From Halalkalicoccus subterraneus (GTDB taxonomy: Archaea; Halobacteriota; Halobacteria; Halobacteriales; Halalkalicoccaceae): DNA of 32,816 nucleotides. A program made the translations under genes and the position numbers. The notes under the pieces were generated by a model. The model did no database searches and was not told the DNA's origin. It saw only the letters and a list, made by a program, of their open reading frames with translations. The stretch's first letter is position 1. The number at the start of each line of letters is the position of its first letter. This document shows positions 6,716 through 14,374 of the stretch, piece after piece. The stretch is taken from NCBI RefSeq assembly GCF_003697815.1, contig NZ_RDQG01000058.1, positions 1 through 32,816 on the forward strand, given 5' to 3'.

Positions 6716-8985
6716 GCGAGAAACTCACCGTCAAGCCACTGAAACAGAAGGACGCCGGCCGCGGGCTCGCGGCCATCGACCGCGTGTCGATGCAGGAACT
6801 GGACCTCGAAAACGGGGATTACATCCTCATCGAGGGCAGCAACGACCGCGCGGTCGCGCGTGTCTGGCCGGGTTACCCCGAGGACGACGGCCGCGGCGTG
6901 ATCCGTATCGATGGCCGCCTGCGCCAGGAGGCCGGCGTCGGTATCGACGACCGCGCCGAGGTATCGAAGGCGGAGGTCAAACCCGCCACCGAGATCACGA
7001 TCGCGACCCCGCAGAACCTGCGGATCCAGGGCAACATCGGGCCGCTGGTCCGCGACCGACTGAGCGGGCAGGCGATCACACAGGGCCAAACGGTACGGGT
7101 CGGCTTCGGGATCGGCCCGATGTCCGGCGGCGGCCGCGAGATCCCGTTGAAGATCGCCAACACCTCGCCGTCGGGGACCGTCGTCGTCACTGACGGCACG
7201 GATATCACCATCAGCGAGAAGCCCGCCGAGCAGATCCACGAGGGGGCTCCCTCCGAGGGAGCGCGCGGCGGCACGCCGAACATCACCTACGAGGACATCG
7301 GCGGGCTCGACCGCGAGCTCGAACAAGTCCGAGAGATGATCGAGCTGCCGATGCGCCACCCCGAGCTGTTCCAGCAGCTCGGCATCGAACCGCCCAAGGG
7401 CGTGTTGCTGCACGGCCCGCCCGGAACGGGTAAGACGCTGATGGCGAAGGCGGTCGCAAACGAGGTCGACGCCAGCTTCCATACGATCTCCGGGCCGGAG
7501 ATCATGTCGAAGTACTACGGCGAGAGCGAGGAGCAGCTCCGGGAGATGTTCGAGGAGGCAGAAGAGCAGGCCCCCGCAATCGTCTTCATCGACGAGCTCG
7601 ACTCGATCGCGCCAAAGCGCGGCGAGACCAGCGGCGACGTCGAGCGCCGGGTGGTCGCCCAGCTGCTCAGTCTCATGGACGGCCTCGAGGAGCGCGGCCA
7701 AGTCATCGTCATCGGCGCGACCAACCGCGTCGATGCGATCGATCCAGCGCTGCGCCGTGGCGGCCGTTTCGACCGCGAGATCGAGATCGGCGTCCCCGAC
7801 AAGGAGGGCCGTCGCGAGATCCTGCAGGTCCACACCCGCGGAATGCCGCTTGCCGACGGAATCGACCTCGAACAGTACGCCGAGAACACCCACGGGTTCG
7901 TCGGCGCGGACGTCGCGACACTGACCCGCGAGGCGGCGATGAACGCCCTCAGGAGGATCCGCCCCGAACTCGACCTCGAGAGCGAGGAGATCGACGCCGA
8001 CGTGCTCGACGACCTGCAGGTGACCGAGGAGGACTTCAAGCAGGCTCGAAAGGGCATCGAGCCCTCCGCGCTTCGGGAGGTGTTCGTCGAGGTGCCGGAC
8101 ACCTCTTGGGAGCAGGTCGGCGGGCTCGAGGACACCAAAGAGCGCCTCCGCGAGACGATCCAGTGGCCACTCGAGTACCCCGATGTGTTCGAGTCGATGG
8201 ATCTGGACGCCGCGAAGGGCGTCCTGCTGTACGGCCCGCCGGGCACCGGGAAGACCCTGCTTGCGAAAGCCGTCGCCAACGAGGCCGAGTCGAACTTCAT
8301 CTCGGTCAAGGGCCCCGAACTGCTCAACAAGTTCGTCGGCGAATCGGAGAAAGGAGTACGAGAAGTGTTCAGCAAGGCCCGCGAGAACGCCCCGACGGTG
8401 ATCTTCTTCGACGAGATCGACTCGGTCGCGGGCGAGCGCGGGCGCAACTCGGGCGACTCGGGCGTCGGCGAGCGGATGGTCAGCCAGCTACTGACCGAAC
8501 TCGACGGGCTCGAGGAACTGGAGGACGTCGTCGTGGTCGCGACGACCAACCGGCCGGACCTGATCGACTCGGCGCTACTCCGACCAGGGCGACTCGACCG
8601 ACACGTCCACGTGCCCGTCCCCGACGTCGAGGCCCGCCGGGCGATCTTCGCAGTCCACACACGCGAGAAGCCGCTCGCCGAGGACGTGGATCTCGACGAA
8701 CTCGCCGAGGAAACTGAGGGATACGTCGGCGCGGACATCGAGGCGGTCTGTCGGGAGGCCTCGATGGCCGCAACCCGCGAGTTCATCAACAGCGTCGGCC
8801 CCGAGGAGGCCGCAAACAGCGTCGGTAACGTCCGGGTGAGCCGCGAGCACTTCGAGCAGGCCCTCGGGGAGGTGAACCCGAGCGTCACTCCCGAGACCCG
8901 CGAGCGCTACACCGAAATCGAGGAGCGTTTCGATCAGGGTGGCGCCGAACTCGAGGATCAGGAAGTCAGTCGCACCTTCCAGTAA
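6712..8985 (+). CDS. cdc48: Cdc48/VAT-type AAA+ ATPase
   Basis: This 757-residue hexameric protein unfoldase is the archaeal VCP/p97 homologue. Domains in order are the N-terminal double-psi barrel and the Cdc48_2 domain (about 1-180), D1 with Walker A GPPGTGKT at 235-242 and Walker B VFIDELD at 291-297, and D2 with Walker A at 508-515 and Walker B IFFDEID at 564-570. Each half carries the second region of homology ([21 protein letters not shown] and [21 protein letters not shown]) with arginine fingers. Both ATPase sites look intact. The C-terminus ends SRTFQ, which loosely resembles the hydrophobic-aromatic-X tail used for docking to the 20S proteasome. It is translationally coupled to the upstream Hsp20-like gene. 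No intein is present. Confidence 0.97.
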   Translation: MSEKLTVKPLKQKDAGRGLAAIDRVSMQELDLENGDYILIEGSNDRAVARVWPGYPEDDGRGVIRIDGRLRQEAGVGIDDRAEVSKAEVKPATEITIATPQNLRIQGNIGPLVRDRLSGQAITQGQTVRVGFGIGPMSGGGREIPLKIANTSPSGTVVVTDGTDITISEKPAEQIHEGAPSEGARGGTPNITYEDIGGLDRELEQVREMIELPMRHPELFQQLGIEPPKGVLLHGPPGTGKTLMAKAVANEVDASFHTISGPEIMSKYYGESEEQLREMFEEAEEQAPAIVFIDELDSIAPKRGETSGDVERRVVAQLLSLMDGLEERGQVIVIGATNRVDAIDPALRRGGRFDREIEIGVPDKEGRREILQVHTRGMPLADGIDLEQYAENTHGFVGADVATLTREAAMNALRRIRPELDLESEEIDADVLDDLQVTEEDFKQARKGIEPSALREVFVEVPDTSWEQVGGLEDTKERLRETIQWPLEYPDVFESMDLDAAKGVLLYGPPGTGKTLLAKAVANEAESNFISVKGPELLNKFVGESEKGVREVFSKARENAPTVIFFDEIDSVAGERGRNSGDSGVGERMVSQLLTELDGLEELEDVVVVATTNRPDLIDSALLRPGRLDRHVHVPVPDVEARRAIFAVHTREKPLAEDVDLDELAEETEGYVGADIEAVCREASMAATREFINSVGPEEAANSVGNVRVSREHFEQALGEVNPSVTPETRERYTEIEERFDQGGAELEDQEVSRTFQ

Positions 8986-9198
8986 GCTGCCGAACTCCTT
9001 TTACGAGATCGGCGCCGTTCGGAACGACCCGCGCACGGACGAACCGCTCGCCGCCGGGCGTCGAGAGCACTGCCGGGAGCACGTTTCGCTCGTCGACCAG
9101 CGGGTTTAGTCCGAAGGCCGCGCCGGCGAACGCCAGCCCCGACGGAGTTCGACGCGGGCGATCCGGTGGGCGTAACGGAGCTCCTGTCGGAATGCCAT
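8966..9198 (-). pseudogene. Frameshifted remnant resembling a haloarchaeal ABC-2 permease
   Basis: From an ATG at 9198 the minus strand reads MAFRQELRYAHRIARVELRRGWR and then stops early at a TAA. In the +1 frame, starting in the same place, it continues as GLAFAGAAFGLNPLVDE, then LPAVLSTPGGERFVRARV, until a TGA at 8966-8968 inside the cdc48 3' end. The first piece looks like the basic cytoplasmic start of an ABC-2-type permease. The second, a GLNPL...LP..L.TPGG..FVR.R motif, looks like an internal segment of the same kind of protein, so most of the gene is missing. It keeps a TATA-like CATAAT about 30 bp upstream. The family assignment rests on memory and short stretches. Confidence 0.5.
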
Positions 9199-9217
9199 GC
9201 TCCGCTATCGAAAGGCG

Positions 9218-9243
9218 AGACTGGTCAATTATGCGATCAGTCT
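9218..9243. promoter_or_regulatory. Near-perfect 26-bp inverted repeat around an AT-rich core
   Basis: AGACTGGTC (9218-9226) and GATCAGTCT-type sequence (9235-9243) are inverted 9-bp arms matching at 8 positions, separated by AATTATGC. The centre overlaps the TATA-like box of the broken permease remnant. The T/C-rich strand just after the GINS stop (ATTCTTTCTTTC on the minus strand) also makes this a candidate terminator for the priS-GINS unit. An orphaned operator or a terminator are both possible. Confidence 0.45.
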
Positions 9244-9256
9244 GAAAGAAAGAATT

Positions 9257-10162
9257 TTACTCCAGTCGTTCTGCGGCCTCACGTTGGACGAGCGCGCCGG
9301 CGTTGGCCTCGGGCAGGGTGACGATGTCGTCGGCCGCGAGCTCGTACTCCCGGTCGTCGATTCCGACGATCTCGCCGACGTCGCGGATGATCCGGAGGGT
9401 CGTCCGCGCGATGTCGTCGGATTCGCCCATCCCCGCGTCGGGATGCGACTCCGGATCTGAATCCGCGTTCGAAGGGTCGTCCGCCGGCGTCGACGCCGAT
9501 CCCCCGGAACCGGTCGTTCGGTTCGACTCCGTCGTCGTTCCCTCGGTCGTCCCGGTTCCGTCGGTCACCGCGCCGGCGGCCGAGGGGATTCCGTCCTCGG
9601 ACCCGTCACCCATGAGGTCGGCAGCGTCGATCGTCGAGTCCGACGTGACGGGCGAGTCTTCCGGTTCGGGTGATCGGGTCGGCTCCTCGTTTGGCTCGGT
9701 CGAATCGACCGACTCAGCCGATCCGGCTGACCCGGTCGATCCAGTCTGATCCGGATTTACCGCCCCGGCGTCGCTTTCCCCGGCGAGCACGTCAAGCACG
9801 TGCCCGCGGTTGTCCTTGATCCGGGCGACGAGGTCGGAAAACAGCTCGCGTTCCTCGCTGGTGAGTCCCTCCTCGTCGGCGGGCATGTCCGCGGCGGCGA
9901 AGCTCGCGAGCTTGACGAGCTTGCCGACGCGGCGCTCGTAGATGGATTCGACGACCTGCTCGGTCGAGTCGATCTCGCTCGTCAGACGCTGGATCTCAGG
10001 ATCGTCGAAGGGGTCGTCGGCCTCGCTTGCGCGCGCGCTCCGCTCGTCTTTCAGCGACGCGAGGTGGTCCGCGACATCGGCGTAAAAGGAATCGGGGAGG
10101 TGCTGAAGGCTGTCCTTACCCCGCTCGGTGTCCTTGACCGACTGGAGTTCGTCGAGATCCAC
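9257..10162 (-). CDS. DNA replication factor GINS subunit (Gins15/51 type)
   Basis: This 301-residue protein has the archaeal GINS A-domain at about residues 1-127 (MDLDELQSV...DSLQHLPDSFYADV, then SIYERRVGKLVKLAS). A long low-complexity linker rich in Ser, Thr, Asp, Glu and Pro follows at about 128-250, and the small B-domain sits at the C-terminus (IVGIDDREYELAADDIVTLPEANAGALV). The A-then-B order is that of Gins15/Gins51. GINS links MCM helicase, the Cdc45/RecJ-like protein and primase at the replication fork. The GTG start at 10162 matches the usual family N-terminus. It follows priS by 68 bp in the same direction, and this pairing is common in Halobacteria and strengthens the call. The unusual feature is the linker, about 120 residues. 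Confidence 0.9.
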   Translation of the reverse strand: MDLDELQSVKDTERGKDSLQHLPDSFYADVADHLASLKDERSARASEADDPFDDPEIQRLTSEIDSTEQVVESIYERRVGKLVKLASFAAADMPADEEGLTSEERELFSDLVARIKDNRGHVLDVLAGESDAGAVNPDQTGSTGSAGSAESVDSTEPNEEPTRSPEPEDSPVTSDSTIDAADLMGDGSEDGIPSAAGAVTDGTGTTEGTTTESNRTTGSGGSASTPADDPSNADSDPESHPDAGMGESDDIARTTLRIIRDVGEIVGIDDREYELAADDIVTLPEANAGALVQREAAERLE

Positions 10163-10230
10163 CTACGGACACACCCCCTCGACGAACCAGTACATACCCC
10201 CGATTGACATCCCCGATCCTCTTAACTGTT

Positions 10231-11403
10231 TCACTCGCGCCCCTTCTCCGCCCAGCCTCGCGCCATCAGAAAGATCCCCGCGTACTCGGGTAGCGTGTGC
10301 GTTCCGGGCGTGAGCGACCGATCGAGCCCGCCCAGTTCCACCCGACGGGCCTCGTCGAGTTCGACCGTTATCTCGTGGTTCCGAAACGTCTCGGGGACCG
10401 CATCGATCAGCGGGTCGAACTCCTCCAGCTCCGTGCGGTCCAGTCGCTGGACGGCGAGCCCGCTGCCGCCATGCAGGCTTCCCGGAAGGCGGATGAGCCG
10501 GTTGGTGTCGGTCGTTACCGGTTCGTCGATGGGAGCGTTCTCCCGGGCGACGCTCTCGGCGACGACCCGCCGGGCGAGGCTGAAGAAGGCGGGATGGACG
10601 TCGATGTTGCCCGCCTCTATCTCCTCGCGGTTCTCGTGCATCGCCCGCAGGGCCGCCTTCGCCTTCCCCTCGCCGATTCCCTCGAACTGCCGGAGACGAT
10701 CGATTGCGGTCTCCTCGTCCGCGTCGGCGAGATCGTCGACGAGCGCCACGACGTGCTCGTGGGCGCGCTTCGACCAGCCGCCGCGGATGTCGAGGGTACG
10801 TTTCTCGGCGGGGGTTCGCCGCCCGAGGCCAGCGACCGTCTCGCGGGTGATCAGCTCCTCGAACTCCAGCCCGATCCCGCGGACGTAGTCGACGATCTCC
10901 CGGCGTGCGTCGCGTTCGAGGTCCTGAACGCCCGGATCGCGGACGTGAACGTGATAGCCGCGTCCTCCCGAGAAGACGACCGTCAGCTCCTCGAACCCGA
11001 AGTCGTCGTCGAGAAAGGACAGCAGTTTGTAGAGCGCTCCCTTGCAGGTCTCGAGCATTTCGCCATACGAGTCCTCGCCGGGGACCACTCCGGGCAGGTG
11101 GTCGGCGTCGAGATCGAAGATCAGATCCGAACCGCGCCAGTCCTTCTCGCCCATCGAGCCCGCGCCGGGATCGTCGTAGCGCCCCGCCGAGAAGTAGACG
11201 TGTCGGGGGCGCTCGCGCGCGAGGAAGTCCCCGATTTCGCCCAGGTCGAGCAGGGACCGGTGGCGGATCATCGTCGTCGTGCCCGTGCGCCACGGGATAT
11301 ACCCCCACTCGCGCTCGGTGGCTTCGGGCGGCAGGGTCACCGATGTCCGGCGGTAGTGGTCCCGAAACCGCCCCCGAAGGTACGCGCACGTTCGCTCCTC
11401 CAT
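10231..11403 (-). CDS. priS: DNA primase small (catalytic) subunit PriS
   Basis: This 390-residue protein is the catalytic subunit of archaeo-eukaryotic primase, which makes primers for replication. The metal-binding DxD motif is DLDADH at residues 97-102, and SGGRGYHVHV at 145-154 is the second signature of the primase fold. A further basic, Arg/Lys-containing nucleotide pocket (ETVAGLGRRTPAEKRTLD) and the conserved NRLIRLPGSLHGGSGL block lie in the C-terminal half. Length is normal for haloarchaeal PriS. The ATG start is supported by a TATA box 24-32 bp upstream. It forms a probable operon with the GINS gene behind it. The large subunit PriL is not in this window. Confidence 0.96.
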   Translation of the reverse strand: MEERTCAYLRGRFRDHYRRTSVTLPPEATEREWGYIPWRTGTTTMIRHRSLLDLGEIGDFLARERPRHVYFSAGRYDDPGAGSMGEKDWRGSDLIFDLDADHLPGVVPGEDSYGEMLETCKGALYKLLSFLDDDFGFEELTVVFSGGRGYHVHVRDPGVQDLERDARREIVDYVRGIGLEFEELITRETVAGLGRRTPAEKRTLDIRGGWSKRAHEHVVALVDDLADADEETAIDRLRQFEGIGEGKAKAALRAMHENREEIEAGNIDVHPAFFSLARRVVAESVARENAPIDEPVTTDTNRLIRLPGSLHGGSGLAVQRLDRTELEEFDPLIDAVPETFRNHEITVELDEARRVELGGLDRSLTPGTHTLPEYAGIFLMARGWAEKGRE

Positions 11404-11426
11404 ACCCGAGTGACTCCCGGTCCCGT

Positions 11427-11435
11427 TAATATAGG
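11427..11435 (-). promoter_or_regulatory. TATA box of priS
   Basis: On the minus strand CTATATTAA lies 24-32 bp upstream of the priS ATG, the only AT-rich patch in the short interval between priS and the acetyltransferase gene. A leaderless transcript is expected. Confidence 0.6.
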
Positions 11436-11443
11436 GCTAGCGA

Positions 11444-11920
11444 TCAGCGGCGGAGGTACTCCGAGAGCCGCCCGGCGATCCCGTCGTCACCGCCGCGCTT
11501 GAGGTAGAACGACGCACCGCCGTCCTCGTAGTAGTTCTCGATCCGGCGGACGATCTCGAATCCCAACTGTTCGTAGAAGGCGAGCGCTTCCTCGTTCGTT
11601 GTCCGGGCGTGACAGGTCACGGTACGGTTCTCCTCGGCGACCAGATCGATCAAGCGCTTGCCGAAGCCCTGTCCCCTGTATTCGGGGTCGACCGCGAGAA
11701 AGAGGAGGTAGCCGTCCCGGCGCGTGGCCGCAAACCCGACGAGCCGGCCGTCGATAAAGAGGAGATGGACCGTCGAGCGCCGGTACGCGTCGGTGAAGAA
11801 ACCACGGCGCTGTTTGAGCACGTCCTCACGCAACCGGATGTCCTCCTTCAGTCGCCACGCGGTTTCGACGTGGGTATCGTCGCCCGGCCCAACGACCTGC
11901 AGATCGACGTTGACACTCAC
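11444..11920 (-). CDS. GNAT family N-acetyltransferase
   Basis: This protein of about 158 residues has the GNAT fold: beta strands around LLFIDGRLVGFAAT and YLLFLAVDPEYRGQGFGKRL, with the acetyl-CoA pyrophosphate loop RGQGFG at 82-87. The closing segment NEEALAFYEQLGFEIVRRIENYY resembles RimI-type N-alpha-acetyltransferases, which modify protein N-termini. Small-molecule targets cannot be excluded. The GTG at 11920 is preferred over a TTG two codons upstream because it lies 24-29 bp from a TATA box. It is followed by the priS-GINS pair in the same direction, but priS has its own promoter. It is divergent from archease. Confidence 0.86.
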   Translation of the reverse strand: MSVNVDLQVVGPGDDTHVETAWRLKEDIRLREDVLKQRRGFFTDAYRRSTVHLLFIDGRLVGFAATRRDGYLLFLAVDPEYRGQGFGKRLIDLVAEENRTVTCHARTTNEEALAFYEQLGFEIVRRIENYYEDGGASFYLKRGGDDGIAGRLSEYLRR

Positions 11921-11943
11921 TATCAATTATAGTACGACCCTCG

Positions 11944-11949
11944 TTATAA
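11944..11949 (-). promoter_or_regulatory. TATA box of the GNAT gene
   Basis: TTATAA lies 24-29 bp upstream of the GTG start at 11920, consistent with a leaderless transcript. On the other strand TTTAGG at 11972-11977 has the equivalent spacing for the archease ATG at 12001, so the 80-bp divergent interval likely holds both promoters. Confidence 0.55.
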
Positions 11950-12000
11950 CTTCACCGCCCGTAACAACGCCTTTAGGCACTGCACTACCCCACACACGGT

Positions 12001-12411
12001 ATGGACGCCCGATACGAGCTCCGCGAGCACACCGCCGACGTGGGGGTCGCGGCCTCCGGCCCGACCCTCGATTCGGTCTTCGGCGCGCTCGCCGACGGGC
12101 TGGCGGCCGCCCAGTGCGACGAGATCCCCGATTCGGGCGAGCGCTTCTCGTTTTCGCTCGCCGCAGAACGCCGCGATGCGCTGCTGTTCGATTACCTCGA
12201 TCAGCTCATCTACGAACGCGACGTTCGCCTCGTCCTCCCCGTCGACAACGAGGTCCGGGTCGACACCGACCGGTGGCGACTCGACGCGAGCGCACGCGGC
12301 GTTCCTCTCGGGGCGGTCGAGGCTCGCGAAGTGAAGGCCGTCACCTACTCGGAGATGCGAATCGAGGAGCGCGAGGAGGGCTGGGAGGCGTACGTCGTGC
12401 TCGACGTCTGA
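12001..12411 (+). CDS. Archease (RtcB tRNA-ligase activator)
   Basis: This 136-residue protein has the size and motifs of archease: REHTADVGV at the start with His10 and Asp13, a Phe/Asp-rich middle ending LLFDYLDQLIYERDV, and the C-terminal EVKAVTYSEM followed by AYVVLDV with the conserved acidic residue. Archease binds metal and helps RtcB reach its guanylylated state and turn over multiple times in tRNA splicing. The rtcB gene is encoded 2 kb downstream in the same direction, which supports the functional link. A convergent Na+/H+ antiporter gene ends 11 bp away. Start is supported by a TTTAGG box about 25-30 bp upstream. Confidence 0.93.
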   Translation: MDARYELREHTADVGVAASGPTLDSVFGALADGLAAAQCDEIPDSGERFSFSLAAERRDALLFDYLDQLIYERDVRLVLPVDNEVRVDTDRWRLDASARGVPLGAVEAREVKAVTYSEMRIEEREEGWEAYVVLDV

Positions 12412-12421
12412 GGTTCGAGGC

Positions 12422-13651
12422 TCAGTGGAGCCGATTCATCACCGGCGACGCCGTCACGCCGTGGAGGACGACCGAGACGAGGACGACCGTCCCGACGACC
12501 GCCCACAGGAGGTCCGCGTCGGCAAACGCTGCCTCGTTCAACCCGTGGGCGAGGTAGTAAAAGGAGCCGATTCCGCGGATCCCGAAGAAGGCGATCGCGC
12601 CACGATCGCTCCACGGGAGATCGAACCCGGCGAGTCCGACCATTCCCGCGATCGGGCGGACGAGGAAGACGATCGCGAGTGCGGCGAGGATTCCCTCGGT
12701 CGTGAGCGGGCCGAGCAGGCCGCCGGCGATCGCTCCGCCGAAGAAGACCATGATCAGCGCCATCAGCACCTGTTCGGCGAGTTCGGAGATCTGGTGGAGC
12801 GAGTCGTTGTACTCGTGGTCGTGCTCGTAGCGCCGGATCATCAGCGCGGCGACGAACACCGCGATGAAGCCGTAGCCGCCGACGATCTCGGTCAGCCCGT
12901 AGACCAACAACGTTCCTGCGATCGCCTCCAGTCCCTCGACGGACCGGGCGATCCGCGTCTCCGGGGCGGTCGCGAAGACGAGGCGAGCGAGGATCGCGCC
13001 GAGGACGACCCCGACGAACGTGCCGACGACGATCCTGTAGACGACGCTCACGAGCAGCCACTCGCCGAGCCAGTTGCCCGGCGCGAGCCCGACCAGCGCG
13101 ATCGCGATGGCGAGGTTCGTGAAGGGAAAGGCCAGCCCGTCGTTGAGTCCCGCCTCCGAGGAGAGCGCGAATCGCGGCTCGGAGTCCTCCTCGTTGACGC
13201 CGCCCTCACCGGGTTCCGCGACCTGCACCTCGCCCGCGAGCACGGGATCGGTCGGCGCGATGACCGCCCCGAGCAACACGGCCGTCGGGAGGAGAAAGCC
13301 CACGAGCCACCAACCGATGAGGGCGGCCCCGGCGATCGACAGCGGCATGGTGATCGCGAGCAGTCGCCACGTCGAGGACCACCCGCGCAGGCTCGCCGGG
13401 CGGTCGATCTTCAGCCCGAGGGACATCAGCGCGATGATCACCCCCAGTTCGGCGAGATGTTCGGCGAGCAGTCCCTGTTCGAGCGGGTCGGGGGCAGGAA
13501 TCCCGGGAACGGAGAAGGCCGCCGCACCGAACGCGACGAAGAAGATCGGCAGCGAGACGGGGCGCTCGGAGGCGACCAACTGTAATACGGTGACCCCGAG
13601 CAGCGCGAGGCCGATCACCACCAACGCGACGTGGTAGAGTTCTATCGCCAC
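12422..13651 (-). CDS. Cation:proton antiporter (CPA1/NhaP-like)
   Basis: This membrane protein of about 409 residues has around a dozen hydrophobic segments and belongs to the sodium/hydrogen exchanger family (PF00999). The CPA1 hallmarks are APTDPVLA at about residues 132-139 and EAGLNDGLAFPF with the transport pair Asn170-Asp171. It exports Na+ in exchange for H+, which is useful at high salt or alkaline pH. A short acidic loop (about 140-160) precedes the ND motif. The start is uncertain: I chose the GTG at 13651 before IELYHVALVVIGLALL. GTG 13657 or ATG 13717 would add basic residues with no family look. It sits between archease and a divergent Tat lipoprotein gene. Confidence 0.85.
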   Translation of the reverse strand: MAIELYHVALVVIGLALLGVTVLQLVASERPVSLPIFFVAFGAAAFSVPGIPAPDPLEQGLLAEHLAELGVIIALMSLGLKIDRPASLRGWSSTWRLLAITMPLSIAGAALIGWWLVGFLLPTAVLLGAVIAPTDPVLAGEVQVAEPGEGGVNEEDSEPRFALSSEAGLNDGLAFPFTNLAIAIALVGLAPGNWLGEWLLVSVVYRIVVGTFVGVVLGAILARLVFATAPETRIARSVEGLEAIAGTLLVYGLTEIVGGYGFIAVFVAALMIRRYEHDHEYNDSLHQISELAEQVLMALIMVFFGGAIAGGLLGPLTTEGILAALAIVFLVRPIAGMVGLAGFDLPWSDRGAIAFFGIRGIGSFYYLAHGLNEAAFADADLLWAVVGTVVLVSVVLHGVTASPVMNRLH

Positions 13652-13742
13652 ACGCACCGTACGGAGAGGCCGCCCAAAACGGTTGAGCCTGCACGCCGTT
13701 GCCGGCCGTAGATCCATACCCGAGGCGTACGTGAGGGCGAAC

Positions 13743-14330
13743 ATGGACGAGCGCTCGCTCTCACGGCGTGGCGCACTGCTCCGGGGCGTCGGTGCACTGG
13801 GCATCGCCGTCGGGCTCTCGGGCTGCACTCAGGAGATCGGCGAGCAGTTTCCCCCGAATCGGGAGTGGCCGACCGGGGAGTACGTGCCGGACGTGCCCGT
13901 CACGAAGCGCTCCGACGTCGTCACGTCAGGCATCGAGGCCTTCGAGGGACGCGAGATCGAAGACGAGGACGCGTTCGAGAGCGCCCTCGTGGAACGCGGC
14001 ATCGACGTCGAATCGGTCGAGCGGGACCAAGGAGCGCTCACCGTCGAGTACGTCGCGACCGACCTCGCCGACCGGGGAACGCTCCACGAGATCGGGCCGA
14101 TCGCGGGGGCGTACGCCGCGCTCATCGCGACTGACTACGAGGCGGAGTTCCTCGAAGTGACGATCCTCGACGAGGAGTCCTCGTCGGTCGGCGCAGCCGA
14201 GGTCGAGACCTCGTGGGTCATCGAGTACAACCGCGGCGCCTACACCGCGACGGAGTACGGCGAACTCGTCGCCGGAACGGTCGAGTCACAGCGCTACTCC
14301 ACCGAGGTGGGGGTGACCTCGGAGGGCTGA
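13743..14330 (+). CDS. Tat-exported lipoprotein of unknown function
   Basis: This 195-residue protein starts with a twin-arginine signal (SLSRRGALL, Arg8-Arg9), a hydrophobic stretch and a lipobox LSGC with Cys28, so it is likely exported folded and lipid-anchored on the outer face of the membrane. The mature part is acidic with mixed alpha/beta character (IEAFEGREIEDEDAFESALVERGIDVESV, then GPIAGAYAALIATDYEAEFLEV) and has no cysteine or metal motif that I recognise. The ATG at 13743 is chosen because it directly precedes the signal peptide. It is followed by rtcB 44 bp later in the same direction. Whether they share a transcript is unknown. Conserved haloarchaeal proteins of this kind exist, but the function is not known. 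Confidence 0.8.
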   Translation: MDERSLSRRGALLRGVGALGIAVGLSGCTQEIGEQFPPNREWPTGEYVPDVPVTKRSDVVTSGIEAFEGREIEDEDAFESALVERGIDVESVERDQGALTVEYVATDLADRGTLHEIGPIAGAYAALIATDYEAEFLEVTILDEESSSVGAAEVETSWVIEYNRGAYTATEYGELVAGTVESQRYSTEVGVTSEG

Positions 14331-14374
14331 GGCGCCGGCGAAACCTATTCCCCGCCGCCGGATCGAGTACCGGT

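Noticed and set aside
6712-8985. Intein in Cdc48 or RtcB
   Set aside because: Both proteins have normal length and uninterrupted motifs, so no intein is inserted.
10163-11389. Second minus-strand frame across the primase gene
   Set aside because: It is an Arg-rich shadow frame of priS. PriS motifs DLDADH and SGGRGYHVHV are in the other frame.
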